NCBI GenBank assembly: GCA_964596165.1
Contig: CAZQTW010000048.1
Location: 1 to 50,441, forward strand
DNA: 50,441 nt
Direction: 5' to 3'
From: CAYUQT01 sp964596165
Lineage (GTDB): Bacteria; Planctomycetota; Phycisphaerae; UBA1845; JAFGLZ01
Position numbers and translations under genes: made by a program. Positions 10,346 through 19,823 of the stretch are shown here, piece after piece. Position 1 is the stretch's first letter, and each line of letters starts with the position of its first letter. Under the pieces are notes generated by a model that was not told where the DNA came from, did not search any database, and was given only the letters and a program-made list of their open reading frames with translations.

Positions 10346-13300
10346 CTATGAATTCATTGCCTTCTTGAGGGCGACGATCTGCCGGGCGACCTCCAACCGG
10401 ACCGGTGGGACCACGTCGGGGTTCGGCAGGATCTCGGTCGACCGCAGACCACCGGCGTTGGGAATGGTCACGAGCGATCGGGCTTGGTCGAGGGCCTTGT
10501 CGGCTGCAGCGATCGCGTCGGCCGATGCCTTGCCGCGAGCCTTGTACACCAACGCCTGCAGAATCCGGAGGTATTCGTAGTCCTCGATGCCTTCGCGGAC
10601 CATCTCCAGCCGAATCGAGCTGACCGGCCGATCCAAGCCGACGCGCTCGCCCGGATACGTCAGGTACCCGTCGCCGTCCGGATAGCGTACCCAGTAGCTG
10701 ACCTTGCCCTCGTCGCTCTGGGAGATGAACTTGTGCCAGCCCCGTTCCCAGGGGTCGTACGTCCACCACGACACGCCCCAGAATTCATAGCCCAGCACGC
10801 CGTATTTGAAGCAGTAGTAGGGCAACAGCCGCTCGGTCGCCAGATAGGGCGTATCGAGCGCCTGCTGGCCGTCGGTCGTGAACCAAAACCGATCGCCGGC
10901 GGCCTGCCGCTTGGCAATTGCATCAACGGGAAAACAACCGTACTGACCGATGCCCCACTGCGTGATGCAGCCGTCCCAGGCGGGGACGTACTGCCAGGTG
11001 CTCACGTAGATCGGCACCTGCCGATCCACGGACTGGATCATCTCGCAGAGCTTCTTCATCTGATCGACGACGTGGGCGTGCGTGTAGTGGGGTTCGTCGC
11101 AGAGGTAGTGTGTCACGCGGTCATACCAGCCGTTCTTCTTGAGGTGCTCCAAATAGGCACGATAGCAGGCCGTATAGGCCTTTCGGTAATCCTCGCTGGG
11201 GAACGCGTGGCCAAAGAGCGGCCGCGGCGTGTAGGCCCATCCGAAGGAATAGAGGAAGTCCGGTGAGTAGAACGTGCTCATCTTCAACTCGTCGAGGCAG
11301 ACGCGAGCCGCCTCGTCGAAGGCCTTCGTGTCGAGTTCCACTCGCCCGTTTTCGTACTTGAAGCCGGGCTGCGGCAACAGCCCCGGCGAAACGCGATGGT
11401 CGGCCAGCAACGTATACCACTTTCGCATTTCACTGATCGGCTTGCCGCCGAAGAGATTCCAGCCCGGCCCGTCGCGGAGGTCGAAGGTGACCTTCAGCGA
11501 GGGGGTGTCGGGCAGCTCGAAAGGCCAAACCTCCACGTCGAGCGGGAGCTGCATCGGCGGAATCCCATCCGCCTGGATCGTGACGTGACCGGCGTAGGTT
11601 CCCGCGGCCGTTCCCGCAGGCACGGAAATCGTCAGCCAGATCGGCTGCGACTGATCGGCGGGCAGGTCGAAGGTGCGGCAGGGGGGCAGCGGGTCGGGCC
11701 AATCGCCCGCCCAACCGTCGGTTGACGGCGTGCCGATGGGGACCAAGCGATACCACGCGGGGAGCTTGCTGATGTAGTAGGCGCTGGGCTTGTCGACGGG
11801 CACATAGCCAACACAATCCATCCGTACCGGCGGCAGGGAACCACCGCCGTTCTTCAACGCCGAAACCTCCACACGGACGTTTCTTAACGGCTTGCCTGAT
11901 CGTACGACCAGTTGAATCGGCTCGCGCTCATTGGCGGCCGACGAAACCCGTAGGTCCGTCGCAGGCGGACCCGGCAGGTCATCGCGAAAAACCTTTACGA
12001 GGGGGTTAACCTGCCAGACGCGAAGAGGCCGGTCCTCGCTGACGGAGACCGTGCCGGCGGTCTGAAACGAACCCACAACCGACTCGATGCCTCGACAAAA
12101 GAGGATGCCGTCGTGCCAAACAGTCCCGTGGGCGTTCATCGTCAGGTGCAATTGAGCGCTGGCGGCGTCGGCGGGCGCCTGCGCGACCGTCTGAAACAAG
12201 GCCCAGTCTGAATCGCCCGTGGCGTGGCCGTGCGTCGAAATAAACGGTGATTCCTTGGCCAACTGGCCGTTCGCCTGATGCCAGTGTGCGTGCAGGGTGA
12301 CGCCTCCGTCGCTCACTCCCTTCGTCTTCAACCAGCCGGCATAGAAGTAGGTTGCCCCGGGTTGGATCGGGACCGGGCCCTGATGCCAGCCCGACCACGC
12401 CAAGGGTGCCCCCGGCGGCACCTCCAATTTCGCACAGTGGTCGCCGAAGAGCCCGCCCCTTTCTCTGGCGAGGGTGCACTGATCGTTTCCCTGGGCCGGC
12501 CATCCTGTGGGCGGCTGCCACGATTCGGGCAGATCTCCGCCGGTCTCGAAGTCCGGGTTCCTAACCAGATTCACCGGGCTGCGGACGAGAGCGGCGTACA
12601 TCGCCTTCACGTCTTCCTCGGGTTCCGGCGACGATCCGAGGTAGACGTGAAAGGCCTTGCGCGTTCGTGGTGGAACCGAGGCCACGAACACGACGCGGCG
12701 ACCGAAGCGGGCGGTCGTCAGACGGTCTTTCTCGGTTGCCGACTGATCGCGGGTTGGATCGAGAACGGCCACTCGAACGGACTTGGCCGTCTTGGCGACT
12801 TGGTGGATCTCGCGTTTCAATTCCGCCGAGACCGCAACATGGTCCAACGGCCGATCGTCGAGGTTGGTCGCCCATACCGTGGCTCTTGCCGGCCAGCGGT
12901 CACGGGGCAGCAGCCAATCGGACGTGCCCGGCGCCTCCGTCAACGCGAGGCGCTCGACGGCGATCGAAACCACCCGTGGGTTGTTGCCGGCATCCAGTGA
13001 TTCGAGCGATACATCATCGAACCAGGCGGTGCCCGTACCGTGGAGCACCGTGCCGACGGTGGCCGACCGTGCCTTGGCCGGCGCGGTGAAATCGAGGGTT
13101 ATCTTCCGCCAGTCATAGCTTCCTTCGCCGGCGTTGGCGATCTGATTCACGACCATGGGTCGATCGGCGTGGACGTGAACATACCAACCGGCCGTGCCTC
13201 TCACGTCTTGCGCGCGAACCCAGGCGGTCAGGCGGTAGCGGGCCCCCGGTTGGACGGGGATGTCCGACTGACCGGCCTGCACCCAGGTGGACGGCGATCC

Positions 13301-13918
13301 TGCTTCCACGGTGGTTCGAATACACCGACGACCTCCGTGGGGAGCGTCGGCTACCCAATCAACCCGGTGCTGAGCATCGGCCGATAACGTGTCCCAATCA
13401 TCAGGCGACGTCTTGCCGGATTCAAACCCGCCGTTGACCAGACCCGGTCGGGCATGGTCCGGCGGGGAGACGGCACGGGCATTGTCGAAGTAGATGAGAT
13501 AGCGGGTGCGTGACGCGCCTTCCTTGTCCTGTCCCGCCTTGGCCGCGGGGCAATCGATACGGAATGAGAGTCGATCGCCGGTCGTCAGCAGGCCGGCGCG
13601 CTTCGAGCAACCCCCACTATCGGTGAAACCGAAAAGGAGTTCGCGGTTTAACGCGTCGCATACGCGGACCGCCTCGGCGGATTGTCCGACCAGATCGACC
13701 TGGCCGGCGCTCATTCCGATGTCGATATGCCGGATTATGCCCTCAAGAGGTTCATCGGCACCATTCACGATCTCGATGACGGCCCGCGCCTTCCATACGC
13801 CGCCTCCGGCCGACACCAACGAATCGGCCCAGGGCAAAGGCTTGTCCGGGGCCGCGAGCAGGGGAGCGCCAAGGATCAACTCCAGTGTGCAGACGGACAC
13901 GAATGCCGCATGATTCAT
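10346..13918 (-). CDS. Exported GH123 / DUF4091-type glycoside hydrolase with jelly-roll modules
   Basis: The protein has 1190 residues from the ATG at 13918, which is preceded by GGAGGTTCCTT and opens a signal peptide (SVCTLELILGAPLLAAP). The reading frame extends much further upstream but without such signals. Two carbohydrate-binding-like jelly rolls are marked by NGGFESG (about residue 160) and NPDFETG (about residue 452). The C-terminal region has features of the DUF4091/GH123 group: VTFDLRDGPGWN, YLCDEPHYTHAHV with the catalytic-type Asp-Glu pair (Asp941, Glu942), YEFWGVSWW and REGIEDYEYLRIL. Characterised GH123 enzymes are beta-N-acetylgalactosaminidases using substrate-assisted catalysis; whether this one shares the specificity is inference. 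It probably acts in the periplasm or outside the cell on N-acetylhexosamine-containing glycans. Confidence 0.75.
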   Translation of the reverse strand: MNHAAFVSVCTLELILGAPLLAAPDKPLPWADSLVSAGGGVWKARAVIEIVNGADEPLEGIIRHIDIGMSAGQVDLVGQSAEAVRVCDALNRELLFGFTDSGGCSKRAGLLTTGDRLSFRIDCPAAKAGQDKEGASRTRYLIYFDNARAVSPPDHARPGLVNGGFESGKTSPDDWDTLSADAQHRVDWVADAPHGGRRCIRTTVEAGSPSTWVQAGQSDIPVQPGARYRLTAWVRAQDVRGTAGWYVHVHADRPMVVNQIANAGEGSYDWRKITLDFTAPAKARSATVGTVLHGTGTAWFDDVSLESLDAGNNPRVVSIAVERLALTEAPGTSDWLLPRDRWPARATVWATNLDDRPLDHVAVSAELKREIHQVAKTAKSVRVAVLDPTRDQSATEKDRLTTARFGRRVVFVASVPPRTRKAFHVYLGSSPEPEEDVKAMYAALVRSPVNLVRNPDFETGGDLPESWQPPTGWPAQGNDQCTLARERGGLFGDHCAKLEVPPGAPLAWSGWHQGPVPIQPGATYFYAGWLKTKGVSDGGVTLHAHWHQANGQLAKESPFISTHGHATGDSDWALFQTVAQAPADAASAQLHLTMNAHGTVWHDGILFCRGIESVVGSFQTAGTVSVSEDRPLRVWQVNPLVKVFRDDLPGPPATDLRVSSAANEREPIQLVVRSGKPLRNVRVEVSALKNGGGSLPPVRMDCVGYVPVDKPSAYYISKLPAWYRLVPIGTPSTDGWAGDWPDPLPPCRTFDLPADQSQPIWLTISVPAGTAAGTYAGHVTIQADGIPPMQLPLDVEVWPFELPDTPSLKVTFDLRDGPGWNLFGGKPISEMRKWYTLLADHRVSPGLLPQPGFKYENGRVELDTKAFDEAARVCLDELKMSTFYSPDFLYSFGWAYTPRPLFGHAFPSEDYRKAYTACYRAYLEHLKKNGWYDRVTHYLCDEPHYTHAHVVDQMKKLCEMIQSVDRQVPIYVSTWQYVPAWDGCITQWGIGQYGCFPVDAIAKRQAAGDRFWFTTDGQQALDTPYLATERLLPYYCFKYGVLGYEFWGVSWWTYDPWERGWHKFISQSDEGKVSYWVRYPDGDGYLTYPGERVGLDRPVSSIRLEMVREGIEDYEYLRILQALVYKARGKASADAIAAADKALDQARSLVTIPNAGGLRSTEILPNPDVVPPVRLEVARQIVALKKAMNS

Positions 13919-14254
13919 AAGGAACCTCCGGGACGCGGGGGTAATCGCCCCGCGGTCACCGTGAAACATGGGAGCACAACGCTGGCCATATATCAAGAAT
14001 CGCCCCATCTCGTACGTGCGGCCGTTCCTCAAGGGTCGCATTCCTGACGGGTGTCGGCCGGGCGCCCGCGTCCGTCGCGGGCGAGTCGCCCGGAGCACCA
14101 TTCCCACCGAGGCGGAGGTGTGTCTCACGCCGCCTGCCGACAAGTTCGTACAACTTCGGGCGCGAGCCTGACAACTCGGCGAGCCCCGCTCGCTATACTC
14201 ACCGTGTAGCACACGTCTGGTGTCGACTGAAACGGTTTCGAGGTGCCGGGGTTC

Positions 14255-16306
14255 ATGGTTTCCTGCCGATTGCCGCACGTCGTCGCGACAGCGTTCGCCC
14301 TGTATCTCGGGCCGGCGCCGGGCGCCGTCTCGACAGCGGCCGCCCAGACTTCGCCGGAAGTGCAACTCAGGGAGGGGCTCTATCAGGAACAGACTCTCCG
14401 TCAGCCGGAACTGGCGGCCAACACGTATCGCGGGTTGACGGAAATGGCCCACGCGCCGACCCTCATCCGGGCCGAAGCGCACCTGCGATTGGGCATCTGT
14501 CTGGAACGGATGGGACAGGTCGACCAGGCCCGCAGAGAGTTTGAACGGGTCGTCCGACAATTCGCCGATCATCCGATCATCGTCGAACAGGCCCGACAGT
14601 GTCTCAATGCCATCTCGGTTGCCGATCCGGCCACGCTGATGCCGCCGGACTCGCTTCTGTACGTCGAACTGCTACGCCCCGGACGACAAGTGGAGGGATT
14701 CCTCGCGTCGCTGAAGGATCTGGACGAAGCCGGCCTGGAAGTACTGCTGACGCGCCTTCTCGGCGAGAAAGGCTTTCGCCGGCTGAGCAATATGCTGATC
14801 GATGCCGTCCGCGAAGACCTGACCCATATCGATTCGGTGGCCGTCGGTATTCTCGCTTGGGAGGACGCACCCTACGGGATTCCGAACAGATTCCTCGTGG
14901 TGATTCATCCCGGCAAGAGCATTGCCGCACGCGGTTTCCTCGCCATGCTTGCGCAGGCTTCCGGCAGGCCGTCCGGAAGCTACAAGGACGTGAAGCTGTG
15001 GGACATACCGGACGGTCAGGACGGCATAATCACGTTCGCCAACCTTCCCGACCGACCCGGCGCGGATGCGGTCATGCTCGCGGGCAAGGACCGACAGGTC
15101 GTTTGTCGGGCAATCGACCGCCATCAGGCGGGCGCGAAGGCAAGCGGCCTGGCTTCGCAGCCGGAGTTTCGCCGTCAAGCGGGTGCGCGACGTCGCGAAA
15201 GCGCGCTGCTGCTCTACGCGGATGTGCCCCGCATCCTCGATCGCTTTCAGGCGTATCTGAACAGCGTGGGGCAAGAAGACTACCGGGTGAGTCGACGCCT
15301 CCTCGCGCTCGATACGATCGAGCGGGGGATGGCCAGGGTGGCTCTTCTCAACGACGGTGCCCTCTTCGAACTCAGCCTCATGTTTAACGACAAGCCCAAT
15401 CCGTTCTACGACATGTGGCGAACGCCGCCGGCCGATCTCTCGCTGCTCGACGTCGTGCCGACGGACACCGCGGTCGCCGCGCTGATGTCCGTGGGCGAAG
15501 GTCGTCGGAAATGGGAACAGATCCGGGCGTTTTTCGATCAAGTCGGCGCGGTCAACCAAGCGGACACCGGCTCGGCCGAGCGGGACCCGTTTCGACTCTT
15601 CATTCAACTCGAGGCGATGGTCGGGCCGACGTTCGCCGAGGATGTCATTAGCAATTGTGCGAGCGTCGGCATCATCCTGCCCACCCTGGGGCCCGCACGA
15701 ACACCGATGCTGCCCTGGCCTTGGGACAACGCCGTGGCGATTCTCCGCATGACCAAACCGGATGAGTTCTCGCGCCTTCTCGAGCGAATCCTCTCCGATC
15801 ATCTTCGAGCCGGTCTGGACATGACGCAGACGGCGGGTGTGCAAACATGGGCCTACATGCACGACTCCACAGGCGCCGAACGAGCCTTCAGTGTCGCTCG
15901 GCTTGGCGCCTTCCATCTGCTCGCCTTGAATCCGGACATGCTGAGGCATGTCTTGGCCGCGCATCGCAGCGGTGAGGTCATGGGGCGATCGGATTTGGGC
16001 CGCGCATCCGTCTCCGCCATACCTCGCACCGCCGGCAAGGTCCTTCTGGTCCGTCCCGAGTTGGTGGGAAACGGGCTGCGCGCCCGGCAAGGATTGAGCA
16101 TGCTCAACCTCAAGCCGGTTCGACCCGTGGTGATCTACACCATCGAACAGCCGACTCAGGCCGCGCTGCGCGTCGAAATCGGCGATCTGACGGACCAGTT
16201 GAACAACGTCATTCTCGCGGCGGGTGCGAGAAGTCCTACGTCGGCGCCGACCATCGCGCGCCCGGGGCCCGCCGCTTCAACATCCTGGGCTTCCACGTCA
16301 CGGTGA
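14255..16306 (+). CDS. Exported TPR-containing protein of unknown function
   Basis: This 683-residue protein has an N-terminal signal peptide (VVATAFALYLG...AAAQ). Residues about 30-130 look like tetratricopeptide repeats ('ANTYRGLTEMAHAP', 'LRLGICLERMGQVDQARREFERV'). A long region of unknown fold follows, starting PPDSLLYVELLRPGRQVEGFL, reminiscent of DUF3352-like exported proteins. An in-frame GTG lies at 14243; the ATG at 14255 is preferred because it leads straight into the signal peptide. It is divergent from the GH123 gene, so the two may share a control region at 13919-14254. A periplasmic scaffold or envelope role is a guess. I do not recognise the family with confidence. Confidence 0.65.
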   Translation: MVSCRLPHVVATAFALYLGPAPGAVSTAAAQTSPEVQLREGLYQEQTLRQPELAANTYRGLTEMAHAPTLIRAEAHLRLGICLERMGQVDQARREFERVVRQFADHPIIVEQARQCLNAISVADPATLMPPDSLLYVELLRPGRQVEGFLASLKDLDEAGLEVLLTRLLGEKGFRRLSNMLIDAVREDLTHIDSVAVGILAWEDAPYGIPNRFLVVIHPGKSIAARGFLAMLAQASGRPSGSYKDVKLWDIPDGQDGIITFANLPDRPGADAVMLAGKDRQVVCRAIDRHQAGAKASGLASQPEFRRQAGARRRESALLLYADVPRILDRFQAYLNSVGQEDYRVSRRLLALDTIERGMARVALLNDGALFELSLMFNDKPNPFYDMWRTPPADLSLLDVVPTDTAVAALMSVGEGRRKWEQIRAFFDQVGAVNQADTGSAERDPFRLFIQLEAMVGPTFAEDVISNCASVGIILPTLGPARTPMLPWPWDNAVAILRMTKPDEFSRLLERILSDHLRAGLDMTQTAGVQTWAYMHDSTGAERAFSVARLGAFHLLALNPDMLRHVLAAHRSGEVMGRSDLGRASVSAIPRTAGKVLLVRPELVGNGLRARQGLSMLNLKPVRPVVIYTIEQPTQAALRVEIGDLTDQLNNVILAAGARSPTSAPTIARPGPAASTSWASTSR

Positions 16307-16594
16307 CGCGGAAGCGCCGGGGTCACACAATGCCAGCACCACCCGGGCCGGGTGGCGGGGCGCGGTGCTCCGTCGCTCGGCCCCGGATTTTTTCCCGACG
16401 AGTCCTCTCTCCCTTCGCCCAGTCCCGTCTTCCGTCCAATGCCCTCGCGTCTTCCGCCGGGACGGCCGGGTTCAGGAAAGGGGGGTGGCGTCCGTGACGG
16501 CCTCGTTGTATGGTAACCGTGCTCTCGGCACATACGCATTCCCTTCGTTTCGCCCTCCTGCCCGCTCGGGCCCGGGTTTGTGGGAGGACCCCGC

Positions 16595-18334
16595 ATGTAC
16601 GCCATTCTTCAGGTCGGACTCATCGCCGTGATGACCTCGGGTGCACAAGTCCCGGCGTGGCGCCGGACACTGGCGCCTTCACCGGGACCGTTTCACGTCG
16701 TCGTCGAAGAGGGACAACCCAACGCCACGATCGTACTACCCGGCGATGCCCACGAGCTTGAACGATATGCCGCCGACGAGCTTCAACGATATGTGAAGGC
16801 CGTCACCGGAGCGACGCTCCGAATCGTCCATAACCCTCAACCATCGGAAGGTTACGTGATCTCGCTGGGTCAAACGGAGACCGCAAAGTCCGCCGGCTTC
16901 ACCCTCACCGAAGCCCGACTCGGTCGCGACGGTTATGCCGCCGCGGCGACCGATGAGGGCTTGGTGATCGTGGGGCGATGTCCAATCGGCACGCTCTTCG
17001 GCGTGTACGACCTCATCGAGCGGGAGTTCGGCGTGCGGTGGTGCGAGCCTCAGAAGAATGGGGGCGAGGTCGTGCCGGCGACCGGAACGCTTCGTGTCGG
17101 CACGTTCCGGCGCGAGTTCAAGCCCTCGTTCGATTACCGCTGGGTGGAATCCGGCGACTGGGCGCTGAAGCAACGGATGAATGTGCAGGTGAAAGTGAAC
17201 GGCAAGCCCGTCGGCGTCAACTGGAAGTGGCACTTCCACACGTTTCACACCCTCATTCCGTCGGAAAGGTACTTCGACACACATCCGGACTGGTTTCCAC
17301 TCATCGACGGCAAACGCCGACCGCCCAAGAGCGATCGCAGCCAGGATGTGCAACTTTGCACGAGCAACCCCCAGGTCGTCGCCCGATTGACCCAGGGCTT
17401 GCTTGAGACCCTCGATGCCGATCCGACCATCGAGATCATCACATTGTCGCCTAACGATGGCGGCGGCTTCTGTGAATGCCCCAACTGCAAAGCCCTGGAC
17501 GGTCCCGATCGCGGATGGTTCGCGCGGTACTCAAACCGCCTCGCCGTCCTGAACGAATCGATCGCCCAACGCGTAGCCACGCGCTACCCGAACGTGAAAA
17601 TCAAGGTCGGCGCCTATGCCATGTACGCCAAGCTGCCCGACCTCAAAGACTACAGGCCCGCGCCCAATCTGATCGTTCATCTGTGCCACTTGTACTTCTG
17701 CCACAATCACCCGATCGCGAGCGGGCAATGCCAGTTGGGCAAGACGTACCACCTGCCGATCGGACAGTTTCTGCCAAATCGGCAATACGCCGAAATCCTC
17801 AAGCAATGGCGAGCCGTCACGGACAACCTGTTCGTCTACGAGTACTACGCCCTGGGCGGTTGGTCGAAGCCGGAACTGCTCTGGCCGTTGGTCCATACGA
17901 TGCGGTACGACATCCCCTGGTATCGCGACATGGGCGTGAAGGGGTTCTACACGCAGACCGGCCCGTGGCCCCGAGCCCCGCTGAACTACTACATCGCCGC
18001 CAAGTTGGTCTGGAATGCGGATCTGGATGTCGACTGGCTCATCCGGGACTTCTGCCGAAGCTTCTTCCAAGAGGCGGCCGACCCAATGCGCCGGTATCTC
18101 ATGGGAATCGAAGAGGCCATGATGCGATGCAACCAATGCATCTCCTATGGATTGATCGATGGCCAGGCTAAGGCTGCCGCCCCGAGGATATTCAACAAGG
18201 AAGTCCTGAACCAACTCCGTTCGCTCCTCGATCAGGCCGCGCGGTGCGCGACGACCGACTTCGTCCAACGCCGCGTTGCGGCAATCCGAAAAGCGTTCGA
18301 CAGGTGCGAGCAATCGGTAACGAACAAGAAATGA
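16595..18334 (+). CDS. DUF4838 / GH67-N-like exported protein
   Basis: The protein has 579 residues from the ATG at 16595, seven bases after GGGAGGA; an in-frame GTG at 16580 lies inside that ribosome-binding site. A short N-terminal hydrophobic segment precedes a region like the N-terminal domain of alpha-glucuronidases (ATIVLPGDAHELERYAADEL...VTGATLRIV). A DUF4838-type barrel region follows, with FCECPNCKALDGP, FARYSNRLAVLNESIAQRV and VKIKVGAYAMYAKLPD. Such proteins are frequent in polysaccharide-degrading loci of Planctomycetota and Verrucomicrobiota and are probably glycosidases, but the activity is not established here. It lies 288 bp downstream of the TPR gene on the same strand, possibly with its own promoter. 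Confidence 0.72.
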   Translation: MYAILQVGLIAVMTSGAQVPAWRRTLAPSPGPFHVVVEEGQPNATIVLPGDAHELERYAADELQRYVKAVTGATLRIVHNPQPSEGYVISLGQTETAKSAGFTLTEARLGRDGYAAAATDEGLVIVGRCPIGTLFGVYDLIEREFGVRWCEPQKNGGEVVPATGTLRVGTFRREFKPSFDYRWVESGDWALKQRMNVQVKVNGKPVGVNWKWHFHTFHTLIPSERYFDTHPDWFPLIDGKRRPPKSDRSQDVQLCTSNPQVVARLTQGLLETLDADPTIEIITLSPNDGGGFCECPNCKALDGPDRGWFARYSNRLAVLNESIAQRVATRYPNVKIKVGAYAMYAKLPDLKDYRPAPNLIVHLCHLYFCHNHPIASGQCQLGKTYHLPIGQFLPNRQYAEILKQWRAVTDNLFVYEYYALGGWSKPELLWPLVHTMRYDIPWYRDMGVKGFYTQTGPWPRAPLNYYIAAKLVWNADLDVDWLIRDFCRSFFQEAADPMRRYLMGIEEAMMRCNQCISYGLIDGQAKAAAPRIFNKEVLNQLRSLLDQAARCATTDFVQRRVAAIRKAFDRCEQSVTNKK

Positions 18335-18416
18335 CGCCGATCCCCTCTACGCGATGCGATGTTCGTCGGCTCACGTGTCCCTCGAAGCGAGTGACAGGCG
18401 TAGGACCCAAATGAAC

Positions 18417-18436
18417 CATAGAGGTTTGACTCTATG
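18417..18436 (+). terminator. Hairpin downstream of the DUF4838 gene
   Basis: CATAGAG (18417-18423) and CTCTATG (18430-18436) form a perfect 7-bp stem with loop GTTTGA, 82 bp after the stop. There is no immediate T tract; a run of seven T bases lies near 18482-18488. It is a possible weak terminator. Confidence 0.3.
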
Positions 18437-18581
18437 AATAGTAGCAATCATGCGGCACGAGCACGGGCGGATCGTAAGGTCTTTTTTTACAAAGGCTTGA
18501 GTCTTGGCTCTTGCCATCCATCGCACCTCGCAAACAGCGCAAAAATGACGGTCAAAGTCGACCAAGCAGAAAGAATACACC

Positions 18582-18610
18582 TTGACCATAAGGTGCAGTC
18601 AAAGTAGGAT
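18582..18610 (+). promoter_or_regulatory. Candidate promoter for the PEP-CTERM gene
   Basis: TTGACC (18582-18587) and TAGGAT (18605-18610) are separated by 17 bases. The distance to the next start codon (18978) implies a leader of about 360 nt. The -10 match is only moderate. Confidence 0.4.
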
Positions 18611-18977
18611 CTATTGGAGAGGAGAGGATCTGGTCTCCACAGAGGAGAGGATCAAATCCCCCCATGGTGTAGAGGGCTCGGCCGTCGGATTTCGACAGGC
18701 CGAGGATAGCAAGTCTGAAGACGGTACGGCGTATTGGGCGGTACACAAGAAGGAGGTGGGGTGAGGCGCCTTCACCCCGATGCGGGATTGGGTGAGGACC
18801 CCTCAGGTTCTCAGCGCGACCGATTCCTTGGACGCACGATGAAGGTGCTCGTGGAATCGGGTCCGAAAGAAAGCGAAAGGAGGAAGTGGCGAGGAACAAG
18901 GGATCGTGGAGTCTTAACAGCAAGTCCTTAGAGGGTTCTACGGAACGGAAAGAAGAACAGGGAGAAAGGAGGACTGG
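18611..18977 (+). ncRNA. Long structured leader region before the PEP-CTERM gene
   Basis: This 370-nt stretch has no convincing gene but strong potential RNA structure. CTCGGCC+GTCG (18677-18687) pairs with CGAC+GGCCGAG (18693-18704) with one bulged A and a GATTT loop. CCGATTCC (18820-18827) pairs with GGAATCGG (18853-18860). GGTGA and TCACC near 18757-18773 can also pair. The leader ends in a near-perfect ribosome-binding site, AAAGGAGGACTGG, next to ATG 18978. It may be a cis-regulatory RNA or simply a long 5' UTR. I do not recognise a known riboswitch class. Confidence 0.35.
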
Positions 18978-19667
18978 ATGAAGAGGACCTATCTGACAGT
19001 CGCAGCTTTGCTGTGTTGTACGACAGGGGCATGGGCTGTTGTAATGCCCACATTGACGCCGGTTCCCGGCACGCCCAAGGTCTGGACGCAGTCGAACGGC
19101 GGCGCCGACCTCTACCTTTTCGATCAGTTGGGGTCGTATTTTTTCATCGGCGGTGTTGCGGCTTCTCCGGTGGGCGACGACTACTACCAAGAGGGAACGA
19201 TCACGTTTCACAACATCTGTGAGCTGGGATTCATCGCTCGGGCGGACTTCAACAACGGCAAGACCTATGAGTGTTCGTTCAATCCCGAGGATGGCTACTT
19301 CAATCTGGTGAAGGTCACCGGCTTCACCACGTTCGTGAACTTGGCCAACGTCAACACCGGCATTCTTCCGCCGGAGGATGCCCAATTCAAGATCGGTTTC
19401 AGCGCCAACACCGAGGGGGCCAATGTGCGTCTGAAGGGTTGGCTCTACGAGTCCGACGGTGACTTGGTCGCGTCTTTCGACTACCTGGACGACGGTACCA
19501 AAGGTGGAAGTTCTTACATAGGCGGTGCACTCGGTACCTGGGCATTCAAGAGCACGCCACAATTCCTTGAGGGTACCTGGACGGGAATGAGGGTAATCGT
19601 TCCCGAACCGGCGACGATGGGTTTGGTGGGCTTGGGCGCCCTCCTCATGTTGCGCCGACGAAAGTAG
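18978..19667 (+). CDS. PEP-CTERM sorting domain protein
   Basis: This 229-residue exported protein starts with a signal peptide (TYLTVAALLCCTTGAWA) behind a very strong ribosome-binding site. The body is a beta-rich, unrecognised domain (residues about 25-200). The C-terminus is a textbook PEP-CTERM signal: VPEPATMGLVGLGALLML followed by RRRK. In known systems exosortase cuts at the PEP motif after export and the protein ends up at the cell surface or in extracellular matrix, usually linked to exopolysaccharide production. No exosortase gene is in the window. A strong rho-independent terminator follows, so the gene is likely monocistronic, and the structured leader suggests post-transcriptional control. 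Confidence 0.88.
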   Translation: MKRTYLTVAALLCCTTGAWAVVMPTLTPVPGTPKVWTQSNGGADLYLFDQLGSYFFIGGVAASPVGDDYYQEGTITFHNICELGFIARADFNNGKTYECSFNPEDGYFNLVKVTGFTTFVNLANVNTGILPPEDAQFKIGFSANTEGANVRLKGWLYESDGDLVASFDYLDDGTKGGSSYIGGALGTWAFKSTPQFLEGTWTGMRVIVPEPATMGLVGLGALLMLRRRK

Positions 19668-19705
19668 GGGTTGTTGCTCAACGTAGCGTGGTGTGAATGC
19701 TAGTT

Positions 19706-19745
19706 CCGGGCGGACGTTCCGGTTGCGTTCGCCCGGCTTCTTTTT
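19706..19745 (+). terminator. Rho-independent terminator of the PEP-CTERM gene
   Basis: CCGGGCG (19706-19712) and CGCCCGG (19730-19736) form a perfect 7-bp GC stem, followed by CTTCTTTTT. It lies about 40 bp after the stop codon. Confidence 0.75.
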
Positions 19746-19747
19746 GG

Positions 19748-19779
19748 AGAAAACAAGAGCCGCAAGAACGGCCCTTGCG
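19748..19779 (-). terminator. Candidate terminator of the rpsB-tsf operon
   Basis: On the minus strand CGCAAG / CTTGCG (19761-19779) forms a 6-bp stem, followed by a T-rich CTCTTGTTTTC. It lies 45 bp beyond the tsf stop codon. The stem is short and the T tract is interrupted. Confidence 0.45.
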
Positions 19780-19823
19780 CAACGGCCTCCATTGACCTGT
19801 CGTTTGACCCGCCGTTCGGCGTC

